DNA of 64,000 bases from Nocardia asteroides (lineage in GTDB: Bacteria > Actinomycetota > Actinomycetes > Mycobacteriales > Mycobacteriaceae): positions 1,612,001 to 1,676,000 of the forward strand of contig CP082844.1 of NCBI GenBank assembly GCA_019930625.1. Reading direction: 5' to 3'. Every line of letters begins with the position of its first letter. The first letter of the stretch is position 1. Under the pieces are notes generated by a model. That model saw only the letters and a program-made list of their open reading frames with translations. It was not told the origin of the DNA and ran no database searches. Shown here one piece after another: positions 9,601-18,141 of the stretch. Made by a program: the position numbers and the translations under genes.

Positions 9601-11043
9601 CGCGCCCGCCCGGTGGCCAGGGGCAAAGCCGACGTGGGCGATTTGCGCGGCGCCGCCTTCGCCGCGACCGACGGCGATCCGCGTACCAGCTGGACCGCAC
9701 CGGAGGACTCGGTCCGCGAACTGACCGGCGGCAGGCCGACCCTCACGATCGAGCTGCCCGAGCCCGCGCTGGTGACCGGCCTGGAACTGACCCCATCGCT
9801 CGGCGGCCTGCCCGCGGCGCCCACCTCGGTGACGGTGAATCTCGGTGACGGTCCGCAAGTGCGCGAGCTGGACGACGGCGATCCGGGCGCGCCGACGCGA
9901 ATCTCCCTGCACCCCACCGTGACCGATCGCATCGAGCTCAGCATGCGGACCTGGCGGCCGGTACTGGACAAGACCGCGCTCGGCTTCGTGCAGACCCAGC
10001 CGTCCGGCCTGGCGGAGGTGACGGTCCTGGGGCCGGACTACCCCACGGCCGCGCCACTGGACCGCGAGATCACCGTCCCGTGTGCGCTGGGCCCGACGAT
10101 CGACGCCGGCGGGCGCACTTTGCGCACCACGGTCACCGCCACCGTCGGCGAATTGCGTTCCGGCGCACCGGTTCCCGCCCGGGTGTGCACCGACGACGCG
10201 GCCGAGCCGGAGTCCGGGGCACCGGGCGAGCTCGCGCTGCCGCAGGGCCGGGCCGACGTGGCGGTCGGGCCGACGGACCTGTTCTTCGTGGATCGGCTGC
10301 GCTTGAACCGCTCCGGGACGGAAACCTCCGCTCCGCCGGTGTCCGACGCCCGAACCCGCCTGCTCGTGCTGCCGCTGAGCACCAACGTCGGATGGCGCGC
10401 GACCAGCGCGGACGGGCGCGCGCTCGAACCGGTGGTGGTCGACGGCTGGCGGCAGGCCTGGCTGCTGCCTGCCGATGCCACCGGCCCGGTGACGGTCGCT
10501 TTCCCGGTCGATCGCTGGTATCGCCTCGGCATCTTCGGCGGCCTGCTGCTGCTCCTGCCGCTCGCTGTCCTGGCCGTCCCCCGTCGCGGCCGCGGATCGA
10601 CCCGCACCGATGCGGTCGAATCCGAGCAGGTCCGCGCCGACACGCACTCCCCTGCCCCCGACGCGCGCGGCGAAGTGCCGGATACCTGGGGCCGCCGCTG
10701 GCTGGGCGCGGTGGGACTCGCCGGTGCGACCACCGTGATCGCCGGTCCGGTGGGCGCGGGCGTCACAGTGATCGCCTTGGCCGCGCATCGTTGGACGTCG
10801 TATCTCCCCGCCCGGGCCCTCGTCGTCGTCGCGGGTGTGGGCACGATGCTCTCGGCCGCCGTGCTGTCCACCGGTCCATGGCGCTCGTCCGAGGGTTATA
10901 TGGGCGGGTCCTTGCTGGTGCAACTGCCCGCCCTGGTCGCGATCGTCGCGGTGGGAGTCGCGGCGCTGCCCCGGCCGAAACGCGCCGAACGAGCCGGTGG
11001 CGGCCGGTCGGAGGATGCCGAGCCTTCGGCGCCACCGCGCTGA
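6664..11043 (+). CDS. aftD: Alpha-(1->3)-arabinofuranosyltransferase AftD (DUF3367)
   Basis: Protein of 1459 aa. The N-terminal ~440 residues form a multipass GT-C membrane core, followed by a very large extracytoplasmic region with two discoidin-like (F5/8-C) carbohydrate-binding stretches. The first is at roughly 740-875 (VDGDPATAWIS...WLRLDLDRP), the second at roughly 988-1045 (TDGDPRTSWTAPE). A C-terminal cluster of membrane helices begins near 1287. AftD adds arabinofuranose branches to arabinogalactan and lipoarabinomannan using decaprenyl-phosphate arabinose. The chosen start is TTG 6664, overlapping DUF2613 by 20 bases without a ribosome site; GTG 6727 is an alternative. Length is similar to mycobacterial AftD (about 1400 aa). 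Confidence 0.92.
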   Translation: MSTAAADPLTSASPADSLGSPVAPGQHSTAPLGRRWFAATVVAAFLLTFAQAPGLTVADTKYDLAQNPLGFLARASHLWSSQAPMGQVQNQAYGYFFPHGAFFSLGHVLNVPAWVTQRIWWALLLLAGFWGIVRLCETLGIGTRGSRVVAALAFAMSPRVLTTIGSISSETLPMMLAPWVLLAPAALGVARRDRRRGGAASPAGSALALALMGSVNAVATVAAFLPALLWWASYRPNRRWWRFTAAWIPLLVLATFWWVVPLLLLGKVSPPFLDYIESSGVTTQWASLGEVLRGTDSWTPFVSPERIAGAVLVTQPAAVLATGLVAAAGMAGLALRSMPYRGRLVLILCVGLVGICAGFVGELGGPFAESVRVFLDSGGAPLRNVHKLEPLIRIPLVLGLAQLLARVPLPASAPLPVWRGAFAHPERDRAVAVAALILTALALSTSLAWTGRLAPRGAYDHVPAYWQQTADWLADNAVDTRALVVPGAPFGSQVWGLTRDEPLQALAETPWAVRDAVPLNPPGTIRAMDSVQRLIADGRPSAGLAATLTAQGIGVVVLRNDLDPETSRSTRPILAHQALDGSPGLRKVAEFGDPIESVVIADDLVADGDLRPPYPAIEIYRVDAPGPGTPAEVRGGTGAPEAFPGAYTVPLGDVPVVQGGPEVLERMHRDPGANRTPTLLAADAAEAGLPIGPVTVTDTPMDREADFGRVDNHNSALRAPDDARRTHNLVPDYPVPGAELVRGEWSGATITASSSAADATQLGGAAPGSSTAAVVDGDPATAWISNGIERALGQWLRLDLDRPIRAGQLSMTTSSAAIGDPIKWIEVRTANGTVSVRVSEPGVPVSVSLPAGRTEWLTITAIRTEGGSGGGQFGLSELALDDYSQRDAPVRVDIRHRTVVPSGPADARVRAWDLGQEFPGRSACFDAPDRVRCSKGLALAPEEPGTFQRTLTVPEPMAVFPELTVRTRQGPALEALLTDRARPVARGKADVGDLRGAAFAATDGDPRTSWTAPEDSVRELTGGRPTLTIELPEPALVTGLELTPSLGGLPAAPTSVTVNLGDGPQVRELDDGDPGAPTRISLHPTVTDRIELSMRTWRPVLDKTALGFVQTQPSGLAEVTVLGPDYPTAAPLDREITVPCALGPTIDAGGRTLRTTVTATVGELRSGAPVPARVCTDDAAEPESGAPGELALPQGRADVAVGPTDLFFVDRLRLNRSGTETSAPPVSDARTRLLVLPLSTNVGWRATSADGRALEPVVVDGWRQAWLLPADATGPVTVAFPVDRWYRLGIFGGLLLLLPLAVLAVPRRGRGSTRTDAVESEQVRADTHSPAPDARGEVPDTWGRRWLGAVGLAGATTVIAGPVGAGVTVIALAAHRWTSYLPARALVVVAGVGTMLSAAVLSTGPWRSSEGYMGGSLLVQLPALVAIVAVGVAALPRPKRAERAGGGRSEDAEPSAPPR

Positions 11044-11148
11044 CCGCTCACCGGTCGTCGTCACGCGCCGACGCGCCGACCGGAACGCACGAACGGTCTC
11101 GGGTCGCCGAGGCGCCCATTCGCAATGCGACGCAACGGCACTGGTTGC

Positions 11149-11154
11149 TAACGT
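11149..11154 (+). promoter_or_regulatory. -10 box of DinB-like gene, predicted leaderless
   Basis: TAACGT lies eight bases before GTG 11163. The same hexamer is used before the aldehyde dehydrogenase gene. Confidence 0.5.
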
Positions 11155-11162
11155 GACCACGC

Positions 11163-11663
11163 GTGAACACCTGTGCCGAATGCGGTTTCGTCTACGACTT
11201 GGCTTCGGCGGCCGACGTGCCGTCGCTGGCACGGGAGCACGCCGTGGAATACGCCGATCTGCTCGGTAGCGACAGCGGCAGACTACGACAGCGCGGCAAG
11301 CCCGATGTCTGGTCGCCCCTGGAATACGCCTGCCACATGCGCGATGTCCTGCTGGCCCAGCGCGAGCGCGTGCTGGAGGCCCGCCGCTCGGACAACCCGA
11401 CCGTCACGCCGATGGGCCGGGACGAGCGCGTCGAGTACGACGGCTACGCCGAGCAGAATCCCGCGGACGTGGCCCGCCAGATCCGCGACGCCGCGCTGCT
11501 GTTCGCCAACGTGCTGGAGCGGCTCGGCGACGACGACTGGGAGCGCACGCTGCGTTTTCCCTACCCGGAGCCCGACGAGCGTTCGCTGCGCTGGCTCGCG
11601 GTGCACACCCTGCACGAGCTGCGCCACCACCTGGTGGACATGCACCGGCAACTGGACGGCTGA
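11163..11663 (+). CDS. DinB family protein
   Basis: Protein of 166 aa from GTG 11163. It begins with a short CAECGFVYD segment, then a four-helix DinB/YfiT-type bundle with the expected metal-binding histidines spread through EYACHMRDV, WLAVHTLHELRHHLVDMHRQL. Such proteins are metal-dependent enzymes (thiol transfer or isomerase-like) of mostly unknown substrate. It is convergent with the acyltransferase gene, only nine bases apart. Family is clear, substrate is not. Confidence 0.85.
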   Translation: MNTCAECGFVYDLASAADVPSLAREHAVEYADLLGSDSGRLRQRGKPDVWSPLEYACHMRDVLLAQRERVLEARRSDNPTVTPMGRDERVEYDGYAEQNPADVARQIRDAALLFANVLERLGDDDWERTLRFPYPEPDERSLRWLAVHTLHELRHHLVDMHRQLDG

Positions 11664-11672
11664 CCGCGACGA

Positions 11673-12857
11673 TCAGGGCGCGGGCTCGGGTTCCGCGGTT
11701 CGCCGGACCCGGTCCCGGCTGCGGACCCAGCGCCGCACCGGCTCCTCCACCAGCGCGTAACTGGCCGCGGCGACCGGAAGGGTGATGGCGACCGTGAGCA
11801 CCAGGACGTAACCGAAGTCGCCTTGGAAGGGCAGGATGCCGAACACCGGGAACACGATCGACAGCACCGCGAGGTGCCAGATGAAGATGCCGTAGGACCA
11901 GCGCCCGAGCGCAGCGGCCACCGGCGACTCGAGCCAGCGGTGCCCGCGCGCCGCCGGATCCCGCAACACCAATGGCGCGAGCAAGGCGAACCCGATGACC
12001 GCGCCGAGTCCCATCTTCACCACGTACTGCCAAGGCTCGGCCCGAGTGAGCCCGGCGGGACCGGCCACATCGGTTGCCGCGAGCAGAAAGGCGGCCGTCG
12101 CGACCGTCCACATCAGGGGCTGATTCGCCCCGATTTTCCACCAGCGTGATAGCCGAACGCTATGTTCGGCGAGCTCCGCCAGGAGCATGCCCGCGGCGAA
12201 CCAGGGCAGATAGCCGGGCAACCAGTTGTCCGCGTGGATCGCGTCCGGAGTCGGCACCGGAATGAAGTTCCAGCCGAGGCTGACGACGGCCACGGCGAGC
12301 AGCACCGGCACCCGCAGGCGCGCCGCTGACCCGCGCAGGCGCACCAGCGCGAACGCCAGCACGGGCAGCACCAAGTAGAAGGCCACCTCCACCGACAGAC
12401 TCCACATCTGCGTGAGACCGTCGGTCAGCGTCAAGGGCACGTAGATCTGCAGCAGCGCCAGGTTCGACACCCACACCCGCAGGCCCGCGGTCCCGGCGGC
12501 GCTGGGCAGCAACACCAGGACCGCGCACACCACCACCCAGTAGGCGGGCAGGATGCGTGCGGCACGATGCCGCAGGTAGTAGCCGACGGGCGGCGCGGAG
12601 TCGAGTCCGCGCGCGGCCGCGGCGTGCGGCCGCCAGAGCAGGAACCCCGACAGCGCGAAGAACACCGCCACCGCCATGTCGAACCGTCCCCACACCCGGC
12701 CGACGACCGGCGTGCCGGATTCTCCGGTCTGGAAGGCGACGTGGGTCAGCAGCACGCCGAGCGCGGCCATCCCGCGCATGCCTTCCAGCGCGGGCACGAA
12801 CGCGCGCGGGCGCACCCGTTCTCCGGCGGGCGTGGGGGTAGGCAGGGTCGCTGTCAT
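11673..12857 (-). CDS. Acyltransferase 3 family membrane protein (OafA/YrhL type)
   Basis: Protein of 394 aa with about ten membrane segments. The N-terminal signature FVPALEGMRGMAALGVLLTHVAF contains the conserved Arg and His of acyltransferase-3 enzymes, which O-acylate surface sugars or lipids using acyl-CoA. ATG 12857 is preferred over an open extension of nine codons because TGGAG lies five bases before it. It is divergent from the DUF3068 gene and syntenic with Rv0228. The neighbouring glycan-type genes suggest that it decorates an envelope polysaccharide; this is inferred from context. Confidence 0.88.
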   Translation of the reverse strand: MTATLPTPTPAGERVRPRAFVPALEGMRGMAALGVLLTHVAFQTGESGTPVVGRVWGRFDMAVAVFFALSGFLLWRPHAAAARGLDSAPPVGYYLRHRAARILPAYWVVVCAVLVLLPSAAGTAGLRVWVSNLALLQIYVPLTLTDGLTQMWSLSVEVAFYLVLPVLAFALVRLRGSAARLRVPVLLAVAVVSLGWNFIPVPTPDAIHADNWLPGYLPWFAAGMLLAELAEHSVRLSRWWKIGANQPLMWTVATAAFLLAATDVAGPAGLTRAEPWQYVVKMGLGAVIGFALLAPLVLRDPAARGHRWLESPVAAALGRWSYGIFIWHLAVLSIVFPVFGILPFQGDFGYVLVLTVAITLPVAAASYALVEEPVRRWVRSRDRVRRTAEPEPAP

Positions 12858-13059
12858 CGGCTCCAGTCTGCCTTGCGAATCCACAGTTGATAACCCGACG
12901 TTTCAGATTTCGCGTTAGACTCGGGCGATTTCTCGGCCGTTTCCGGCCTCGACGCGGCATAGTACGACATCGGACTGTTAGTGTCGGGGCTCACGAGTGC
13001 CGCGGCCTGCCCGCAGTGCTCGCCGGAGCGACCTGTGTTCTACGACGAGGAGAGTTTGC

Positions 13060-14220
13060 ATGGCACTGAGTGCCGGTACCAGAAGGACGGTGGCCTGCCT
13101 GCTCGTGGGTCTCGGCGCGTTGCTGATCGTCGCCGCAATCATGATCCCGACCTACACCGTCGACAAACTGGCGAAGACTCCCCTCGATCTGGAGATCACC
13201 ACGATCGCGACGAATCAGCAGGGGGAGGACAGCCTCGTGCTCGACTCCAAGTCGCTGACCGCGCCGGAGGGCTCGGCCAAGGTCGATACCAACGTCCCGC
13301 TGGTCTCGCAGCGCTTCCTCACCGTCGAGGAGCCCGCCGACGCCCAGCAGATGACCGTGCAGGCGGGCCAGACGCTGCGGCGCATCGACAAGCAGGGCGA
13401 CACCGGACTGCTGACCGCGACCATCGACCGGGTCACCATCGACCGCGTAACCGGCATGCCGGTCGACACGGACCCGAACGGCTCCATCGCGGTGACGACG
13501 AACCCCCAGGGCGAGAGCATCGCCGAGCCGGTGCAGCACACAGGTCTGCAGTACCGGTTCCCGATCGGCACCGAGAAGAAGAGCTACCCGTACTTCGACC
13601 TCAACACGCGTAAGACCTACGACGTGAACTTCATGGGCGAGACCGAGGTCAACAACACGAAGGTCTACCACTTCCAGATGTCGGTGCCCGCCACCAGCCT
13701 CTGGGACGTCGTGCAGGCGCCGACCAACCGGCTGAGCCTGCCCGCTGCCAAGTGGGGCGTCGAGGGCGGCGAGGCCCCGGTGACCATGACGCGCTACTAC
13801 ACCAACACCCGTGACCTGTGGGTCGAGCCGGAGACCGGCACCGTGGTCAAGGGCGGCGAGGCACTGCACCTGTACTACTCGCGCACCGCGGACAAGCCCG
13901 AGGTCACCGCGCTGAAGTCGCACCTGGTGTTCGACGAGAACACGATCGAGTCGCAGATCTCGGTGGCCAAGGAGAACATCGACAAGCTGTCGCTGTACGG
14001 CCGCGTCATGCCGATCGTCCTCGGCGTCCTCGGCGTGATCGCGCTGATCGCCGGTGTGGTTCTCGGTCTGCGCGGCGGCTCGGCTGCGCGGCCTGTACGG
14101 GCGGGCGGCGCCCCTGGCCAGCGTCCGAGCGGCGCGGCTTCATCCGGTCCCGCTCCGCGTGGTAACCGTGGCGCCGACGATGCGCCGACCGAGCAGATCC
14201 GGATCAACAAACAACCCTGA
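13060..14220 (+). CDS. DUF3068 (PorA-family-like) membrane-anchored protein
   Basis: Protein of 386 aa. An N-terminal membrane anchor (TVACLLVGLGALLIVAAIMIP) precedes a beta-rich extracytoplasmic domain of about 300 residues, a second helix (VMPIVLGVLGVIALIAGVVLGL) near 330, and a Gly/Arg/Pro-rich cytoplasmic tail ending PTEQIRINKQP. This two-helix layout and sequence match DUF3068 (Rv0227c), which is essential in mycobacteria but of uncertain function. GAGGAGAG just upstream supports ATG 13060. It is followed by a strong hairpin. Confidence 0.88.
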   Translation: MALSAGTRRTVACLLVGLGALLIVAAIMIPTYTVDKLAKTPLDLEITTIATNQQGEDSLVLDSKSLTAPEGSAKVDTNVPLVSQRFLTVEEPADAQQMTVQAGQTLRRIDKQGDTGLLTATIDRVTIDRVTGMPVDTDPNGSIAVTTNPQGESIAEPVQHTGLQYRFPIGTEKKSYPYFDLNTRKTYDVNFMGETEVNNTKVYHFQMSVPATSLWDVVQAPTNRLSLPAAKWGVEGGEAPVTMTRYYTNTRDLWVEPETGTVVKGGEALHLYYSRTADKPEVTALKSHLVFDENTIESQISVAKENIDKLSLYGRVMPIVLGVLGVIALIAGVVLGLRGGSAARPVRAGGAPGQRPSGAASSGPAPRGNRGADDAPTEQIRINKQP

Positions 14221-14240
14221 TCCGGCTGACCGCCTCTGAA

Positions 14241-14274
14241 TTCGGCTCCCCCGCCCTGCGGCTGGGGAGCCGAA
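14241..14274. terminator. Intrinsic terminator after the DUF3068 gene
   Basis: Perfect 11-bp stem TTCGGCTCCCC / GGGGAGCCGAA with a 12-base loop, 20 bases past the stop. The following 14275-14548 stretch holds no gene I can support; it separates the convergent flippase gene. Confidence 0.75.
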
Positions 14275-14548
14275 CTCGTTTCGGTGTCCGCGCGCTTCGG
14301 CGACACGAGCGTGCCTCGATTGATCGGCAGCATCGCGCCCGCACGCCGGGACGCGAGGCGGCCGAAGCCCGCTCGGCTATCTCGCCCTCGGGGTGGGATG
14401 GACACCCCCAACTCACTCGGCCCGGTGGCGAAACAGGCAGCCAACCGTCGTGGCGTCCTCCTTCGGGCATCACCAGACGGGGCGGAAGAATGCGCGGGCA
14501 GCGCCGTGATCGTCCGCGCTCGAAATGTCGACCGCGAACGATCTCCGG

Positions 14549-15793
14549 TCAGCCGACCGGGCGCAGCGGCTCCGGACGTGTGGTGTGATCGGCCGCGCGC
14601 AGGACGATGACGGCGACCACGAGGGTGGTGGTGGCCGCGACCGATACGGCCGTGATGATCAGCGCCGGTGTCGAGCGGGCCAGCGTGAGCATCAACGTGA
14701 CTTCGACGACCAGGCCCAGCCAGGTGACCAGCGCGAGCGAAGTGCGGTCGACGGCGATGGCCGACAGCACCGCGCCTTGCAGCACGGCCAGCAGCGCGCC
14801 GTGCAGCGCGAACACCCACAGCAGATCCTGGATCGGGGCGTAGTCCTCGCCCGCCAGCAGCGGAGCGAGCGGCGCGGCGAGCACGGCGCCGAGCACCGCG
14901 ATCAAGCCGATCCCGCTGAGCACCGCGAGCGCCGCCCGGATAGCGCCCGCCGAGTGCGTCGGCTGCGCCATCCGCGGATAGAGCACGACACCGACCGCTT
15001 GCGGCAACCAGAAGGCGATCTTGGTGGCGATGGTGCCGAGCGCGTAGCGGCTGGCGTCCACGTCGTCGAGCACCATCCGGACCACGATCAGGTCCGCCGA
15101 CGACAGCGCCATCAGCGCCGCCTGCACCTGGGCGGCCCGCAGCACCGGCAACACGCCCGGGGCGGCGGCGACCGCGTCGGCTCTGACTCCGCCGGGGACG
15201 CGCGCGGACGCCACACCGGCGACGATCCTGGCGAGCAGAGCCGCCGCGGCGACCCCGCAGGCCGCCGCCCACAGCGCGAGCGTCGCGCCGCCGCCCAGCG
15301 CGAGGACGACCAGGGCGGGCGAAACCCGGGCGATCCCGGCGGCGCCGAGCACCATGCCCAAGGCGCGAAACCGCCTGCCGCCTTGCAGCACTCCCTGCTC
15401 GCCGGACAACAGCACCAGCGCAGGCGCCGCACCCAGCGCGGCCGCGGTGGCGGCCACCCCGACGTTCAACGCGACGGCGACCAGCGGCACCAGCACCGCG
15501 GCCACCGCGGCCACGATCACCGCGCACCGCCACTGGAGCCCCCGCAGCGCCGCCATTCCCGCCCCGCGCACGAGTTCCCGGGCGACCACGTTCTGCAACG
15601 CCAGCGCGGGCACCGCACACAGCAGCTGCACCGCGAGCAGACTCGCGAATTCGCTGTATCCGGTGACCCCGAGCCACCGCCCGGCCAGCAGCTGCAGCAG
15701 ATACCCGGCGACGTTGGCGGTCATCGCACCCGCCGTCACCCACGTCAGATCCGCCACCACAGGAAACCGATGGACAGCAGACACGCCGCCCAT
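14549..15793 (-). CDS. Polysaccharide/lipid-linked sugar flippase-like membrane protein (Wzx/MATE fold)
   Basis: Protein of about 414 aa, almost entirely hydrophobic, with roughly 12 helices. It opens VADLTWVTAGAMTANVAGYLLQLLAGRWLGVTGYSEF, the typical first two helices of the polysaccharide-biosynthesis (Wzx/MurJ-like) exporter family. Such proteins flip lipid-linked glycans. The reading frame stays open far upstream, but hydrophobic similarity begins near ATG 15793; GTG 15784 is equally possible. It is not at this position in M. tuberculosis, where DUF3068 and the GT-C protein are adjacent, so it looks like a lineage-specific addition to the glycan block. Confidence 0.8.
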   Translation of the reverse strand: MGGVSAVHRFPVVADLTWVTAGAMTANVAGYLLQLLAGRWLGVTGYSEFASLLAVQLLCAVPALALQNVVARELVRGAGMAALRGLQWRCAVIVAAVAAVLVPLVAVALNVGVAATAAALGAAPALVLLSGEQGVLQGGRRFRALGMVLGAAGIARVSPALVVLALGGGATLALWAAACGVAAAALLARIVAGVASARVPGGVRADAVAAAPGVLPVLRAAQVQAALMALSSADLIVVRMVLDDVDASRYALGTIATKIAFWLPQAVGVVLYPRMAQPTHSAGAIRAALAVLSGIGLIAVLGAVLAAPLAPLLAGEDYAPIQDLLWVFALHGALLAVLQGAVLSAIAVDRTSLALVTWLGLVVEVTLMLTLARSTPALIITAVSVAATTTLVVAVIVLRAADHTTRPEPLRPVG

Positions 15794-15964
15794 CGTCCCA
15801 CCCGCACACCCGGTCCCGCGTCCCGCCCCGCCGGACCACGCGACCTGCTCGCGGCGGACGCGACAGTTTCGGAGCGCGGTTCGGGCGCTCGCACACGGCA
15901 GGGCCGGTAACGCCAACGGCACGGCCCACGCGCGCTCGGCCCTGCGGCGGCGGTGATGGGGACG

Positions 15965-15970
15965 TACAGT
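15965..15970 (+). promoter_or_regulatory. -10 box of the GT-C-like gene, predicted leaderless
   Basis: TACAGT lies eight bases before GTG 15979, in the 185-base divergent spacer with the flippase gene. Confidence 0.5.
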
Positions 15971-15978
15971 GCTCAGGC

Positions 15979-18051
15979 GTGAGCGGGAGCGGTCGGGATC
16001 GAGCGGTGGCTGCGGTGTACAGCGCGGCCGGGGCTCTGCTCGTGACCGGGCCGTTGGCCGCGCCGGGGTATCTGCTGTTGCGGGACGCGGTGAGCACGCC
16101 GCGCAGCTATCCGACCGACTCGGCGCTCGGTCTCGGCGACGCGGCGCCGCGGGCGGTGCCGCAGGACGCGCTGCTCGCCGTGCTGTCGGCGTTCGTCGAC
16201 GGTGGGGTGCTGGTGAAGGCGATCCTGATCGTCGCCCTGTGGGCCGCGGCGTACGGGGCGGCGACGCTCGCTCGCGTACTGCTGCGCGCGTCGCTCGGGC
16301 CACAACTGGTCGCCGCGACGGTGGCGCTGTGGAACCCGTACGTGGCCGAGCGCCTGCTACAGGGGCATTGGAGCCTGCTGGCCGGTTATGCCGCTCTGCC
16401 GTGGACAGCCCTGGCCGCCTACCGCCTCCGATCGACGGCCACCGCGAAGAAACGCGAGGGATTTCTGTCGCATCCACCGGCCCAGCCCGAGAACGACCTG
16501 GTAGCAGACCGCCCACCGCATGAAGCCGAGCACGTCGACAAAGCCCCGATCTCGGATACGACCGAGACCGGCGGGCAGACCGATGAAGCCCAACCGGTGG
16601 ACGCACCGACAACCGGTTCGTCCGAACGCCTCGGCGCGGCCACAGCAGCCGACTCGACGGCACGTTTCCGCAACGGCGCGCGATCCGACGCGGCGCGCAG
16701 AGACCGGAGGAAACTGCCCATCGAGGCGGCGCAGCGCGGGAGTGCGCGAACGGCGACCGCCTGGGCGGCCCTGGCCGGATTCCTCGCCGCCGCGGGGCTC
16801 ACACCGACCGGTGCGCTGTTGGCGGGCGCGACCGCGTTCGCCCTGGTCCATCGACGCCAACTGCCCGCTACGTTCGTCCTGTGGCTGGTCGGCTCGGCGC
16901 CATGGCTCGCCGCGACGGTGCTGTCGGGCGCGGGCAGTGAGCCGTCCGATCCCGCGGGCATCGCGGCCTTCGCCGCTCGTGCCGAACCCGGCCTCGGCAC
17001 GCTCGGCAGCCTGGCCGGCCTCGGCGGGATCTGGAACTCCGAAGCGGTACCGGATTCGCGCGCCACGCCGCTGGCCACGATCGCGACGCTGCTGTTGCTG
17101 GTGATAGTCGCGCTGGGCGTGCGCTCCGTCGCCAAGGGCGGCGCCGACCCGGACAACCGCCATGTCCGCCGCGCGCTGCTCCTGCTCGCGGCGGTCGCGG
17201 TCCTGTTTCCCGCGCTCGGCGCGACGGCGTGGGGAATGCACGCACTGGAGTGGCTGGTCACCCACGTGCCCGGCGCGGGACTGCTGCGGGACACCCAGAA
17301 GTACGTGGCCCTCGCCATGCCCGCCTATGCCTTGTGCGCGGCGGCGGGATGCGCGGTGGCGGCCCGGCGCCTTTCGTCCGCACAGCGGTTCACGACAACA
17401 GATCGGCCTGCGGCGGCGCCTCCGGCCGTGACGTCCACGGTCGCGGCGGTATTCGTCGTCCTTCTCGTGTTGCCGTTCTACGACCTCGCGTGGGGCGTCG
17501 GCGGCGCCGTGCGGGCGGTGCACTATCCCGCCGGTTGGCAGCAGGTCGCCGAACGTATGGACGGCCCCGGCGACGTCGCGGTGCTGCCGGGCGGGATGTT
17601 CCGCAAGTTCCGCTACAGCGGACCGGCGCCCGTGCTCGACCCGGCGCCGCGCATGTTGCCCAACGACGTCCTGCAGACCGGTGAGCTTCCGGTGCGCGGG
17701 CGTACGGTGTCCGGCGAAGGTTCTCGCGCGCGAGAAACGGAAACACGTCTGCTCCACGGCGCCTCGGCTGCGGACTTGGCCGGCCTCGGAGTCGGCTGGG
17801 TCCTCGTCGAACGGACCACCCCCGGGCCGCTCGGCGCATCGGCGACGACTCTCGCCCAACTGGAGCGGATCTACGAGGACGCCGACCTGGCGCTGTATCG
17901 CGTGCCCGGTGTCATCGAGCGCGGTGGATCGACGACCGCGCAACGCTCCGTCACCGCCGCCGCCCATATGCTGTGGGCCGCGCTACTCGTCGCGGGCCCG
18001 CTGGTCGCTCTGAGTACGCGCGCCCGCGCCCGCGCCAGAACGCAGCGCTAG
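15979..18051 (+). CDS. Multipass membrane protein, GT-C glycosyltransferase-like (Rv0226c-type)
   Basis: Protein of 690 aa from GTG 15979. About twelve hydrophobic segments are interrupted by a long charged, low-complexity cytoplasmic insert (residues ~155-255, rich in Ala, Asp, Arg). Features such as WNPYVAERLLQGHWSLLAGYAALPW and the large luminal segment with HYPAGWQQVAERMD resemble the GT-C-type membrane proteins of arabinan/mannan synthesis. No nucleotide-sugar site is expected; such enzymes use polyprenyl-phosphate sugars. I infer a glycosyltransferase or glycan-handling role from the fold and from the adjacent flippase, GT4 and methyltransferase genes. Confidence 0.75.
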   Translation: MSGSGRDRAVAAVYSAAGALLVTGPLAAPGYLLLRDAVSTPRSYPTDSALGLGDAAPRAVPQDALLAVLSAFVDGGVLVKAILIVALWAAAYGAATLARVLLRASLGPQLVAATVALWNPYVAERLLQGHWSLLAGYAALPWTALAAYRLRSTATAKKREGFLSHPPAQPENDLVADRPPHEAEHVDKAPISDTTETGGQTDEAQPVDAPTTGSSERLGAATAADSTARFRNGARSDAARRDRRKLPIEAAQRGSARTATAWAALAGFLAAAGLTPTGALLAGATAFALVHRRQLPATFVLWLVGSAPWLAATVLSGAGSEPSDPAGIAAFAARAEPGLGTLGSLAGLGGIWNSEAVPDSRATPLATIATLLLLVIVALGVRSVAKGGADPDNRHVRRALLLLAAVAVLFPALGATAWGMHALEWLVTHVPGAGLLRDTQKYVALAMPAYALCAAAGCAVAARRLSSAQRFTTTDRPAAAPPAVTSTVAAVFVVLLVLPFYDLAWGVGGAVRAVHYPAGWQQVAERMDGPGDVAVLPGGMFRKFRYSGPAPVLDPAPRMLPNDVLQTGELPVRGRTVSGEGSRARETETRLLHGASAADLAGLGVGWVLVERTTPGPLGASATTLAQLERIYEDADLALYRVPGVIERGGSTTAQRSVTAAAHMLWAALLVAGPLVALSTRARARARTQR

Positions 18052-18141
18052 GACCGACCCGCACGCGACTGCCCGAGCAACGGCTCCCCGTGAGCACCGG
18101 CCTCCGCGACGAACACACCCGCGCTTCTCGGCGCGCTGGGT

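Noticed and set aside
9205..11232. 675-codon open frame on the minus strand across aftD
   Set aside because: Arg/Gly/Gln-rich shadow of the AftD frame with no start context.
14525..15910. 461-codon plus-strand frame across the flippase gene
   Set aside because: Extremely Arg/Asp/His/Gln-rich; the minus-strand frame encodes a convincing polytopic protein.
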